This document shows positions 40,193 through 49,085 of a stretch of DNA of 64,000 nt, piece after piece. The position numbers were made by a program, and so were the translations under genes. The notes beneath the pieces are model-generated. The model was not told the origin of the DNA and searched no databases. It saw only the letters and a list, made by a program, of their open reading frames with translations. Location of the stretch: NCBI GenBank assembly GCA_037139095.1, contig JBAXHD010000001.1, positions 124,001-188,000 of the forward strand, given 5' to 3'. The DNA is from WLMZ01 sp037139095. Its GTDB lineage: Bacteria > Actinomycetota > Acidimicrobiia > Acidimicrobiales > Ilumatobacteraceae. The stretch's first letter is position 1. Each line of letters begins with the position of its first letter.

Positions 40193-40861
40193 ATGCGGAT
40201 GCCCGACAATGTCAAGCCCTTGGCAGGAACAATCCAGTTCCCAAAGCGCGCGGCACGAGCGCGGCAAACCAGGCTCGATGTGCTCGCCGCCGCCAAGCGA
40301 CTGTTCGTCAGTCAGGGCTATGGCGCCACGACGCTTCAGGCGATTGCGGTCGAGGCCGGGGTGGCAGTGCAAACTGTGTACGCGGTCTTCGCCAACAAGC
40401 GCTCGATTCTTGAGCAACTACTCGACGTTGCCATTGCGGGCGACGACGAGGCAGTGGCGGTGAATCAGCGTGAGTGGATGAAAGCGGTCTTCGAGGCGCC
40501 AACCGCGGGAGAACGACTGCAGGCGTATGCGGCTGCAGTGCGTCTCATTCACGAGCGCGCTGGCGATCTGTTCGTGGTGCTCGAGGTGGCCGCTGCCATC
40601 GACGCCGACTTGGTTGAGTTGGCGCAGACAACCGAGAGTCGTCGACGAACCGGGGCGCAAGGCGTGATCGAATCAATCAGTTCGGTGGGCGCGCTGCGCC
40701 GCGGTTTAACCGAGGACAAAGCCGTCGATGTGTTGTGGCTGCTGAATGGTGCAGCGGTATTTCGTCAGCTCGTGCGCCGTGCCGGATGGAGCCTCGACGA
40801 GTATCAGTCGTGGCTCCACACGGCAATGGTGGATCAGTTGCTTACGGAGTCGCCGCGCTGA
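40193..40861 (+). CDS. TetR-family transcriptional regulator
   Basis: 222 residues (ATG 40193; ATG 40199 also possible). The N-terminal HTH is canonical: LDVLAAAKRLFVSQGYGATT, LQAIAVEAGVAVQTVYAVFA and NKRSILEQLLDVAIAGDD. The C-terminal ligand domain (from about residue 75) is helical and specific to its unknown inducer. The start codon lies 12 bp from the operator at 40154-40180, leaving little room for a Shine-Dalgarno site, so autoregulation with a very short or absent leader is likely. Its 3' end overlaps the copper lipoprotein gene by 20 bp. Confidence 0.92.
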   Translation: MRMPDNVKPLAGTIQFPKRAARARQTRLDVLAAAKRLFVSQGYGATTLQAIAVEAGVAVQTVYAVFANKRSILEQLLDVAIAGDDEAVAVNQREWMKAVFEAPTAGERLQAYAAAVRLIHERAGDLFVVLEVAAAIDADLVELAQTTESRRRTGAQGVIESISSVGALRRGLTEDKAVDVLWLLNGAAVFRQLVRRAGWSLDEYQSWLHTAMVDQLLTESPR

Positions 40862-42464
40862 TTCGGAAGGCACCACGCATCACCGGGTGGATACGGCAGA
40901 AGTAGGTGTACGTGCCGGGTGGCAGGTCGGCTGGCGTGGACCATGTGACGCGTCCGGCAGTTGGTGGCCCGGCATCACCGAGTTGGCCCGAGTCGAAGCT
41001 GATGTCGGCATCTGCCAATGGGTAGGCAATGCCGGTGGCTCCGGTACACGGTGCCTTGCAGGCGGTGATGGTGTGCCACTCGCCGTTTCCGAGGGGCGCA
41101 TCGACGTTGTTGTAGGTGATGGTGCCACCGGCCTGAACCGTGGGGATTGGATCGGCGCGCAACATGTCGCCTTGGGCGTAGATGAAGTCGGAGATATCGA
41201 TGGGCGACGCCGCTGGCTGCGAGGCGAGGGTTGAGGCGTCGGCGTACTTGTACTTGGTGTCGATTCCGCCGCCGTGGTTGTCGTTCTCTTTCAGGTGGCC
41301 GTGCGTCAACTCGCCGGCGCCATCGACCGCTGTGGTGAATGGATCGGCAGCGGCAAGGGTGTCGGCCGCATTGAGCTTGTCGGCCATCCACACGATCATG
41401 AGGCCCATCGATTCGTACCACGATGCGCGTGAACTGTCGTAGGTGGCCGTGGTGGTCATGACGTCACCCTTGTGTACGGCAACGCGCCAGTCTTTGAGCG
41501 TGGCAGTCATCGAAACATCCCACGAGACTGCGCCCGCAGGCTCGTAGTAGTTGGCGCTGGAGACGAACAGGTGAGCAGTGTCGGTGGCGCCAGCTTTGGC
41601 GTGATCGGCGAGCGCTGTGGTGCCTGCTCGCTGCAACCACAAGTCGGTGTGGAGGCCGCCTGGGTGAAGGTGGCCAGCAGTGGCCAACAGCACGCCGTCG
41701 CGATCGACGGTCCATGCGTTCTTGGCTGGGTTCGCGCCGTATGGCGCAGTGGCATCATCGGGATACGTGTAGAGGCCGTTTTGTCCGGAGCCTTTCAGCA
41801 CATCGAACACCGGATAGACGCTGCCGTTTTGCACATCGGTCCAGATTGGCCGCGCTGGCTCAATGCCGGCCGCCGCAGGGCTAGTAGCAGGAATGAAATC
41901 GAGGTCGTAGGTGACCCAGACCTGCTGTTCGTCGGGCCACAGGTTGTGGATCATGTAGTTGAAGGTCCACTTGTCGGTGGCCTTGTAGCTGTAGCCATAA
42001 CCCACTGGCAGAGCCATCGTGGTCTTCTCTTCGCCAGCGGCAAAGAAGCGCTCAGGCAGGGCCGACGTTGCGTCTCGGGCGGAGCTGTTGAGCCACACGC
42101 CATGGTGAAGGTGGATGACATCGACGCCCGGAATCGAGCCGTCGGCCAAACGTAGATCGGGCTTGATGCGCACGATGTAGCCGTCGACATCAGGCTTTGG
42201 AATCTTGCCCCGGGTGAACGCGATGTTGTTTTGACCGGGCTTGATCGTGATGGGCCCAATCTCGAAATGCATGCGGGTGGCCCCAGTCTGGATGGGGCGA
42301 TCGGCCACGGTAGATGTGGTTGACGCTTCGCTCACGGGAGTGGTGGCGTCGGCCGCCGCCGTGGTGCCAGACGTTGCTGGAGTGTTCGACGAGGAACTGC
42401 CACAGCTCACCGCCGCACCGATAAGTACGGCGAGGCCGATTGCTCCAAAACTTCTGGCGTTCAT
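40842..42464 (-). CDS. Lipoprotein with PHM-like copper monooxygenase fold and C-terminal plastocyanin-like domain
   Basis: 540 residues. The lipobox (GAAVSC, Cys21) and a Ser/Thr linker precede a domain of about 310 residues. This has a His-His pair (HLHHG, 120-121), a lone His (YMIHN, 173), a His-x-His (GHLHPGG, 265/267) and a Met (YESMG, 353), the same ligand order as the two copper sites of peptidylglycine/dopamine monooxygenases. The last 100 residues form a cupredoxin with ligands in EWHTITAC (about 464) and YFCRIHPVMRG (about 523, 526, 529). A surface copper redox enzyme is inferred; substrate unknown. AAAGGA precedes the ATG by 6 nt. Confidence 0.78.
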   Translation of the reverse strand: MNARSFGAIGLAVLIGAAVSCGSSSSNTPATSGTTAAADATTPVSEASTTSTVADRPIQTGATRMHFEIGPITIKPGQNNIAFTRGKIPKPDVDGYIVRIKPDLRLADGSIPGVDVIHLHHGVWLNSSARDATSALPERFFAAGEEKTTMALPVGYGYSYKATDKWTFNYMIHNLWPDEQQVWVTYDLDFIPATSPAAAGIEPARPIWTDVQNGSVYPVFDVLKGSGQNGLYTYPDDATAPYGANPAKNAWTVDRDGVLLATAGHLHPGGLHTDLWLQRAGTTALADHAKAGATDTAHLFVSSANYYEPAGAVSWDVSMTATLKDWRVAVHKGDVMTTTATYDSSRASWYESMGLMIVWMADKLNAADTLAAADPFTTAVDGAGELTHGHLKENDNHGGGIDTKYKYADASTLASQPAASPIDISDFIYAQGDMLRADPIPTVQAGGTITYNNVDAPLGNGEWHTITACKAPCTGATGIAYPLADADISFDSGQLGDAGPPTAGRVTWSTPADLPPGTYTYFCRIHPVMRGAFRISAATP

Positions 42465-42579
42465 TGGGGTCCTTTGGTCGAGCGATTACTTGGCAGACGC
42501 CAAGGTACCACTGGGGCTTGTTACTGTCAAGCCTTCGCCGTGGTCTCAACGACCATACGAACCTACTTGAAGGGCTGCT

Positions 42580-42927
42580 GTGTTCACTGCTTGTGCTGTC
42601 ATCGTGTCGTTGTTCTCAGTTGTCCTGCTGGGCTCCGCTGCTGGCAAACTCGCGAAGCACCCCAAGGTGATCGAGAGCCTTGCCAAGTGCGAAGTTCCGT
42701 CGAGCTGGCCTCCGCGCCTTGCGGCAGCCGAAATTGCTGGCGCAGTAGGCATGGTTCTTGGTCTCTGGATTCCCGCGCTGGGCATCGCCGCGGCCGTTGG
42801 CATAGTCCTGTACTTCGTCGGCGCAATCATCGCTCACGTTCGAGTGCGCGATAACGACGTCATTGCACCGATCGTCTTCATCGTGCTCGCGGTGATCATC
42901 ATCGTGTTGCGCTACCGCACTCGCTAA
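42580..42927 (+). CDS. DoxX-like small membrane protein
   Basis: 115 residues with four hydrophobic stretches: CAVIVSLFSVVLLGSAAGKL, LAAAEIAGAVGMVLGLWIPA, IAAAVGIVLYFVGAIIAHV and APIVFIVLAVIIIVL. The pattern LGSAAGKLAKHPKVIESL fits the DoxX/SURF4-like fold. Function unknown. The GTG start has a modest GAAGGGC about 6 nt upstream. The region 42465-42579 upstream, between it and the copper lipoprotein gene, is a divergent promoter region with no further gene. Confidence 0.78.
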   Translation: MFTACAVIVSLFSVVLLGSAAGKLAKHPKVIESLAKCEVPSSWPPRLAAAEIAGAVGMVLGLWIPALGIAAAVGIVLYFVGAIIAHVRVRDNDVIAPIVFIVLAVIIIVLRYRTR

Positions 42928-42977
42928 GGCCAACAGCCGTCGTCGGCGGCATCCGCGGGCACATAATCCGCGGGCGG

Positions 42978-42983
42978 TACTGT
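42978..42983 (+). promoter_or_regulatory. Probable -10 box of leaderless transcript for the gene at 42991
   Basis: TACTGT, 7 nt upstream of the GTG at 42991. Confidence 0.45.
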
Positions 42984-42990
42984 CGAACAT

Positions 42991-43755
42991 GTGACGCAGA
43001 GCAAGCCGGGCTCGGCACAGACTTCAACGACCGCTGAACCGCACGTTCACGGTAGGCGCACGCCCCGACACTCGACTGCCAGGGTTCCGAAACCCCCGGT
43101 TCAAGCAGCTGTAGAGACGGCTCCAGATCCGCAGATCGCCGAACCGGTCGGCGGGCAAGGCTCGATTCTGCTGCAGCACCCGGCAGCCGCACCGGTGACC
43201 ATCACCCACGAGTTCGTGATCACCGGCGATGCGGCCGAGGCGCTGTGGGAGGCGTATCGCGACAACTTTGAGCCGCTGAAGTCGTTAGCCATTTTGCGCC
43301 ACTTCGATACGCACGAAGAAGTGCTGGACCAGTTAGCCAACCCGAAGATTCACAAGATCGTTGGTTGGCAAGAGGGCCGTCCGGTGGGGTTGGCCATGGT
43401 CACCAACAGCCTCGAAGATGTTGCCGAGATCTCGCCCGAATTCTTGCGTGCGAAGTACCCCGACTACGCAGCCCGCAACGCCATCTATTGCGGCATGCTC
43501 GTGATGGTCAGCCACGCGTTGCGAGGTCGCACGTTGTTCGGTCGCTTGTATACCGAGCTCTGGCAGGTGCCAGCACTCGAGGCCGGAATTCTCGTGTTCG
43601 ATGTGTGTGAGTTCAACCGGATGATGTTCGACACCGACGAGCTCACCAAACGCATCGCAAGTTCGTTCCCGCGTTCAGCCGTCGAAGTGCTCGATCGTCA
43701 AACCTGGTACGTGGCCGCGCTCCCCGAACCAATTCCGGGTTCGCGCCCAGCCTGA
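42991..43755 (+). CDS. Unknown protein with possible GNAT-like domain
   Basis: 254 residues. The first 65 are Pro/Thr-rich and probably disordered. From residue 70 on there is a compact alpha/beta domain (ITHEFVITGDAAEALWEAYRD, VGWQEGRPVGLAMVTNS, YCGMLVMVSHALRGRTLFGRL). The strand followed by GRPVGLAMV and a later helix resembles a GNAT acyltransferase, but no clear acetyl-CoA loop (R/Q-x-x-G-x-G/A) is visible. No catalytic claim is made. It ends one base before the convergent GGDEF-EAL gene. Confidence 0.72.
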   Translation: MTQSKPGSAQTSTTAEPHVHGRRTPRHSTARVPKPPVQAAVETAPDPQIAEPVGGQGSILLQHPAAAPVTITHEFVITGDAAEALWEAYRDNFEPLKSLAILRHFDTHEEVLDQLANPKIHKIVGWQEGRPVGLAMVTNSLEDVAEISPEFLRAKYPDYAARNAIYCGMLVMVSHALRGRTLFGRLYTELWQVPALEAGILVFDVCEFNRMMFDTDELTKRIASSFPRSAVEVLDRQTWYVAALPEPIPGSRPA

Positions 43756-43756
43756 T

Positions 43757-46138
43757 TCAGCTGCGGTGCGGAGTTGCGGCGCACCGCCGTGCTGCGGCTG
43801 GCTGACGGCTCTGAGCGAGCCCCAAACGTTGCAGCACCGTCGGTACGTCAGCGGCCGAGACTGCCTTGCTGAACAAGAAGCCCTGCGCCTGACGGCAGCC
43901 GAGTGAGAACAGGTGTTGCGCTTCTTCGACGGTCTCAACGCCCTCGGCAATGGTGCTGAGATCAAGTGCTGAGCCCATCGCGATGATGGCGCTCACGAGC
44001 GACGAATCGGCGGCATGCTCGCCGAGACCAGTCACGAATGAACGGTCGATCTTCACCGTTGAAACCGGGAATCGCTTGAGATACGACAGCGACGAGTAGC
44101 CAGTGCCAAAGTCGTCGACAGCAAGGCGCACGCCTAGCGCCGTGAGACCGGCCATCACCGATGCGGTGAGCACGGAATCCTCCATCATCACGCTTTCAGT
44201 GATCTCAAGCCACAGTGCCTGGCCTGGCAAGTTGTAGCGCTCGAGGGTCTCGGCAACCGTGTCGACAATGTCGCTCTCGCGAATCTGACGAGCTGACAAG
44301 TTCACCGATACGTACAGGCGCTCACCGCCAGGAATGGTGCGGCGCCACTCAGCGATATGCCGGCAGGCTTCGTCGAGCATAAATGCGCCCAATGGAACGA
44401 TGAGCCCCGACTCTTCGGCGATGGGAATGAACTCTGCCGGCGACACCATCTGGCCGTCTTCTTGCCAACGAGCAAGCGCTTCGAAACCATTGACCCGTCC
44501 ATTGGGCAGAGCGACCAAGGGCTGGAAGAACGCTTGAAACTGACGCTCGGTCAGTGCGCGACGGAGACGACGTTCGAGGGCGACGCGGCGAGCCACGCGC
44601 TCGCGCATCGATGAATCGAAGATGGTGACCCGGTTGCGGCCGCTGTCTTTCGAGCGGTACATGGCCGTGTCGGCTTCTTGAATGAGTGTCGCTGGAAGGG
44701 CGCCATCGCTTGGGTACGCAACGGTGACGCCTACTGAAACAGTGATGAACACTTCGCCGGAGTCGAGGAAGAAACTGTCGCTGAGGGCGCGACGAATGCG
44801 CTCGCCAAAGCTGTAAGCGCCGATGGTGTCGAGGCTCAGCAAGACGATGAACTCGTCACCCGATATGCGCCCAACGATGTCCTCGGGGCGAAGACACGAT
44901 GCGATGCGGCGAGCAGCGAGACCGAGCAACTGGTCGCCCATGCTGTGGCCCATCGAGTCGTTGACCAACTTGAACTGGTCAAGGTCGATGAACATCACCG
45001 CGATTGGGGAGTTCGCAGGGGCCTGCTCGGCGAGCATGTCATCAATGTGAGCGAGGATGGCGGTGCGGCTCGGGAGTCCAGTGAGCTCGTCGTGCGTTGC
45101 CTGATGCGAGAGACGGGATTCAAGTGCAGCTTGCTCACGCATCGAACTCGCAAGGCGAAGAATCGCGGTGGTAGCCAAGATGAAACACAGTCCCATCGCA
45201 ACGGCGTTGCCGTGGTTACTTCGAGTACTTGCAACGAGAATGGGTGCCAGCAATGCGGCAGCAACAGCGATCAGACGGCTCAGGCCAAGCGTGCCGACTC
45301 GGCGCTCGCTCTTGCGGGTAAAGAACCGGATGGAAGGGTGGAGCACCGCAGCGCTGATGCACGCTGGAACGAGAAGGTACGGCACCTCAAGCAGCGCCTG
45401 TGGCGCCACAAATGTCTTCACTTCGCCCAGCGCATAAATTACATCGCCGAACAAAAGAGCCACTGTGCCGCACAGCAGCAAACGAAACGCCGGTGACCGA
45501 TCGCCAGCGGCAAAGGCGAGTCGCGCTGCGAGAGCAAGCAGACACATCGACATCACGGGGTAGATCGAGACCACGACTCGTGCCATGATCCATGTGCCCT
45601 TGATGTCGAGCGTTGGGGCCACGATGATTTGGTTCACGATCAGCATCGCGCCGGTGCCGAGCATGATCCCGTCGAGCAGAGCTCCTGGTTCGCTGCGGCC
45701 ACGACGAGCACGTGTGAGGCCGAAGAGCGCGGCGCCAAAGAGCACGTAACCGGGCAACGAGAACAGGTCAGGGAGCAGCGACCGATTCGAGGTCAGATCA
45801 CCGTTTGAATTGGTGAGATCGCCAACTGCGCCGCCGATTGTCCACAACACGCCGGTAGCGACAAGCGACCACCATGGCCACTGCAGATGCGGCTGATGGC
45901 GGCGCAGCCCGATGATTGCGCAGACCACGCCGGCGGCAGTGATCACTGGGTAGGCAAGGCCGAACAAGAGGCCTGCAGCGTGCGCCGCGATGACTACGCA
46001 AAAACTTGCAAGAACGATCCATGTAACTCGACTGCGATTGGTCGGAGGTGCGACCACATTCTGGCTCGGCTCGGGCATGGAGACCCGCGGTACCACCGCA
46101 GCTTCGCGGGTGGCAGCATGCGGCCCTCGTTGGGCCAT
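43757..46138 (-). CDS. Membrane-bound GGDEF-EAL protein (diguanylate cyclase/phosphodiesterase)
   Basis: About 793 residues. An N-terminal sensor of eight or nine helices (IVLASFCVVIAAHAAGLLFG onward) is followed by GGDEF (about 350-510) and EAL (about 520-780) domains. The A-site reads SGDEF with the inhibitory I-site RPED five residues before it. The EAL domain keeps NGFEALARW, SVNLSARQI, EITESVM, VDDFGTGYSS, KIDRSF and IAEGVET, so both making and breaking c-di-GMP look possible. The start is uncertain; ATG 46138 was taken, with TTG 46234 and ATG 46078 as alternatives. Confidence 0.88.
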   Translation of the reverse strand: MAQRGPHAATREAAVVPRVSMPEPSQNVVAPPTNRSRVTWIVLASFCVVIAAHAAGLLFGLAYPVITAAGVVCAIIGLRRHQPHLQWPWWSLVATGVLWTIGGAVGDLTNSNGDLTSNRSLLPDLFSLPGYVLFGAALFGLTRARRGRSEPGALLDGIMLGTGAMLIVNQIIVAPTLDIKGTWIMARVVVSIYPVMSMCLLALAARLAFAAGDRSPAFRLLLCGTVALLFGDVIYALGEVKTFVAPQALLEVPYLLVPACISAAVLHPSIRFFTRKSERRVGTLGLSRLIAVAAALLAPILVASTRSNHGNAVAMGLCFILATTAILRLASSMREQAALESRLSHQATHDELTGLPSRTAILAHIDDMLAEQAPANSPIAVMFIDLDQFKLVNDSMGHSMGDQLLGLAARRIASCLRPEDIVGRISGDEFIVLLSLDTIGAYSFGERIRRALSDSFFLDSGEVFITVSVGVTVAYPSDGALPATLIQEADTAMYRSKDSGRNRVTIFDSSMRERVARRVALERRLRRALTERQFQAFFQPLVALPNGRVNGFEALARWQEDGQMVSPAEFIPIAEESGLIVPLGAFMLDEACRHIAEWRRTIPGGERLYVSVNLSARQIRESDIVDTVAETLERYNLPGQALWLEITESVMMEDSVLTASVMAGLTALGVRLAVDDFGTGYSSLSYLKRFPVSTVKIDRSFVTGLGEHAADSSLVSAIIAMGSALDLSTIAEGVETVEEAQHLFSLGCRQAQGFLFSKAVSAADVPTVLQRLGLAQSRQPAAARRCAATPHRS

Positions 46139-46244
46139 CGCTTCGATTTCGTTGTGGATACCACCGGGGTCGACGAGACCGGTTGGTGGGCTGGGATTCT
46201 TCCGCACGAAAATACATCGGCACGATTGACACAACCTTGAGAAA

Positions 46245-47015
46245 TCACTCTGCTTTTGTCGAGAACACCCGTTGTATAGGGCGCCACGCTGCGCCGATAA
46301 CTAGCAATGCAAGCCAGAACAGAGGATTACCGAACACTCGAAGCATCCATTCGGTCTCGGCAGCGAGCGCGTGAACGCGGCGCCCGATGTAGGCCAGCGA
46401 CGCCACGATTGCGCCAATGAGACCAACGATGGCTCCGCAGAGAAACGCGCTGCGGCGGATGACTGAACGATGGCTACGCACGCCGGTCTCGCCAGTAGAC
46501 ATGATCTGGATCAGCGCCACGGCGGTGGTGCCCAAACCGAAGACCAGTGCGCAGCGGGCGCCGAAGCTGAGGCGTTGCCACGCGCCTGGCGCCTCGGTTG
46601 AACCGTTGGTGAGCAGCTGCCACGCAGCGTCCGAGGTGCGGTCGAACATCGAGAAGCCTGCGAGCGCGGTGAGTCCTGATGCGAGTTGCTGCAGGGCGGT
46701 GAACGTGAAGCCGACTCCGGCAGTGATTGGAATGACGAGTGCGTTTGTGTTCGCGCTGATGATCTTCGCTAATGCCCACGGGGTAACGGTTTCATTACCG
46801 GGACCCCACTCGTATGCCAGCCAGATGATCACGCCGACTAGTGCAAAACGATGCCGCCATTGCGACTCGCGAAAGTCGGTGCGTAGTGCAGAGTAAAGAG
46901 TGGACCGGTCGACACGTCGCTGCCCGCGGCCGTTGCCTCTGGGCGAATCGGTGGCGCTGCGAGCGGGGGACACGACAGCCAACTTAGTCAGCAAGGTTTG
47001 ATGCGAGTCGCTCAT
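46245..47015 (-). CDS. Unknown membrane protein between two c-di-GMP genes
   Basis: 256 residues from ATG 47015. A basic cytoplasmic start (RGNGRGQRRVDRS) is followed by four or five hydrophobic helices: FALVGVIIWLAYEWG, NALVIPITAGVGFTFTALQQ, ALVFGLGTTAVALIQIM, GAIVGLIGAIVASLAYI and PLFWLALLVIGAAW. No motif recognised. It is co-oriented with the upstream-starting GGDEF-EAL gene at 43757 and is divergent from the second one at 47097, so a shared envelope or signalling role is possible but unproven. Confidence 0.7.
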   Translation of the reverse strand: MSDSHQTLLTKLAVVSPARSATDSPRGNGRGQRRVDRSTLYSALRTDFRESQWRHRFALVGVIIWLAYEWGPGNETVTPWALAKIISANTNALVIPITAGVGFTFTALQQLASGLTALAGFSMFDRTSDAAWQLLTNGSTEAPGAWQRLSFGARCALVFGLGTTAVALIQIMSTGETGVRSHRSVIRRSAFLCGAIVGLIGAIVASLAYIGRRVHALAAETEWMLRVFGNPLFWLALLVIGAAWRPIQRVFSTKAE

Positions 47016-47035
47016 GCTGAGTGTTCTCAGATGCC

Positions 47036-47060
47036 AGTTCTGTAGCGCTTGTGTAGAACT
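47036..47060. promoter_or_regulatory. Inverted repeat in divergent promoter region
   Basis: AGTTCT-13 nt-AGAACT lies between the divergent starts at 47015 and 47097. Spacing fits a dimeric regulator site, but with 6-bp arms chance cannot be excluded. Confidence 0.3.
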
Positions 47061-47096
47061 ACTCAAGTACGGCACTCCAGGCGACGATAAACACAC

Positions 47097-49085
47097 GTGA
47101 AATCGGAAGCGAGCCGCAGTCTTCGTCGTTTTGTTGCATATGCAACAATCGCCTTTGTTCCAATCTGTGGCCTTGCAGTTGTGCTGACGCGCACGACAGA
47201 ACTCGCGTCGGAGCAAGACGCCGTAGCCGCCGCTGTGCTGCAGGCGCAGACCATCAATCGCTCTGCACTCCGGCCATTTGTTGACGAGTTGGGCTCGGCT
47301 CCGAATCTTTCTCCGGCCATTCGTGATGGTCTCAAAGCTGCCACATCGGCGCTCGTTGATAACACAACGGTGTTCCGGTTGCGGCTGCGCGACAGTTCCG
47401 GGCGAGTGGTCTTTGATGCGCTGCACCCGGATGCGTTGCCGGGTCAGCCCGATTTGAGCGAAGACATCGCCGTGGTGCTCGGTGGCGGCACGGTTGCCGG
47501 TCGAACTCAGTTTGGGGCGGACTCGGTGGATGGCACGCGGCCGGTCGGTGTTGATGCGATCGAGGTGTATCTGCCGATCGTCTCGAACTCGTCTCAAGTT
47601 CGAGTTGTCGGTGTCCTCGAGCTATACGTTCCGTATGCCCCTATTGCCGCTGCGCATGCGACAACCCTTCGCCAGACCTATATCGCTTTGCTTGGGGGGC
47701 TACTGGTTCTCTGGCTCGTTGTGGCTGCCATCTTGTGGTCGGTGACAAACCGGGTTCATCGGCAAAGTGACGCCAATCGTTATCTCTCGCTGCATGACCC
47801 GCTTACAGGCATGCCGAACCGGGCGCTCTTTGCGGACCGCGTCGAGCACGCGATCAACGCCAACACCAGAACGGGGCTACCCGTATCGATAGCAATTGTC
47901 GACCTTGATCGATTCAAAGAGGTGAACGACACATTGGGCCACGCCAACGGCGACATTCTCTTGAATTGTGTGGCCCAACGAATGCTTCAAGAACTGAGGC
48001 CAGGCGACACGGCGGCGCGACTCGGCGGCGACGAGTTTGGTCTGGTGCTCCCAGGCGTTGGAGCGCAAGGAGCGCGGTCGATTCTTGATCGCATCCAGCA
48101 GGTGATCGGTCGAGAACTCGAGCTCGATGGTGTACCAGTAACCCCCGACGCAAGCATCGGCTGGGTCGAGTGGCCAGAACAGGGCAATGACGTCGACCAC
48201 CTCATGAGGCGCGCAGACCTGGCGCTGTATGCCGCGAAAGACGCCGGTATGGGCGTGGTTCGCTATGCCGATGAGCTACAGCCCGCCGATGTGTCGCGCC
48301 TCGGTTTGGTGGCAGAGCTTCGTCATGCGGTAGCCAAGAACGAGTTTGAGTTGTTGTACCAACCCAAGGTGGAGATCAACACGGGTCAGCTTGTGGGCTT
48401 CGAGGCGTTGGTGCGGTGGCGGCACCCCGAACGCGGACTGTTGGCGCCGAGCGAGTTCATGAACGTGCTGGAGACCACGGCGTTGATTGGTTCGTTGACG
48501 CGATGGGTGTTCGACACATCGATGGGCCAACTTGTCGATTGGGGCGAAGCCGCGTCGGGGCTGTCCATGTCGGTCAACGTGTCGGTGCGCAACGTGCGTG
48601 ACCCATCGATGGCCGGGTGGTTCGAGCAGCGCCTCTCTGCGTTCGATCTTGATCCCGCACGAGTGATCATTGAGATCACCGAAACCGCTATCGCTACCGA
48701 CCCCCGACGGGTGATGGAGCACATCGCTCAACTTGCCGCCGCGGGTATCGGTGTGAGCCTCGATGACTTCGGTCAAGGCTATACGTCGTTGAGCCAGCTG
48801 AGCACTCTGCGGGTGAGTGAACTCAAAATCGATCGAGAGTTCACGGCACTCGCCAATGCGAGTATGAAAGAGGTCAACATCGTTGCGGCCGCTATCGAAC
48901 TTGGACACCGCTTGGGGTTGAACGTGGTTGCCGAAGGTGTGGAGTCGGTCGAGTCGCTTGAGGCGTTGCGCGATCTTGGCTGCGATGTAGCCCAGGGCTT
49001 TTTGTTCTCGGGTCCGCTGAGCGAGCCCGATGCGCGGGCATTGCTCGCCGGTGCCGGTTGGGTCAGCGCAGTCCAGACAAGGTGA
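47097..49085 (+). CDS. Membrane-bound GGDEF-EAL protein with periplasmic sensor
   Basis: 662 residues. Two transmembrane helices (YATIAFVPICGLAVVLT about 15-31 and IALLGGLLVLWLVVAAILW about 194-212) bracket a 160-residue external sensor. GGDEF follows (LHDPLTGMPNRALF, I-site RPGD, A-site RLGGDEFG), then EAL (VGFEALVRWRHPERG, SVNVSVRN, EITETAI, LDDFGQGYTS, KIDREF, VVAEGVES). All catalytic motifs are intact, so it may switch between synthesis and hydrolysis of c-di-GMP. The 3' end overlaps the ABC exporter gene by 23 bp. Confidence 0.92.
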   Translation: MKSEASRSLRRFVAYATIAFVPICGLAVVLTRTTELASEQDAVAAAVLQAQTINRSALRPFVDELGSAPNLSPAIRDGLKAATSALVDNTTVFRLRLRDSSGRVVFDALHPDALPGQPDLSEDIAVVLGGGTVAGRTQFGADSVDGTRPVGVDAIEVYLPIVSNSSQVRVVGVLELYVPYAPIAAAHATTLRQTYIALLGGLLVLWLVVAAILWSVTNRVHRQSDANRYLSLHDPLTGMPNRALFADRVEHAINANTRTGLPVSIAIVDLDRFKEVNDTLGHANGDILLNCVAQRMLQELRPGDTAARLGGDEFGLVLPGVGAQGARSILDRIQQVIGRELELDGVPVTPDASIGWVEWPEQGNDVDHLMRRADLALYAAKDAGMGVVRYADELQPADVSRLGLVAELRHAVAKNEFELLYQPKVEINTGQLVGFEALVRWRHPERGLLAPSEFMNVLETTALIGSLTRWVFDTSMGQLVDWGEAASGLSMSVNVSVRNVRDPSMAGWFEQRLSAFDLDPARVIIEITETAIATDPRRVMEHIAQLAAAGIGVSLDDFGQGYTSLSQLSTLRVSELKIDREFTALANASMKEVNIVAAAIELGHRLGLNVVAEGVESVESLEALRDLGCDVAQGFLFSGPLSEPDARALLAGAGWVSAVQTR

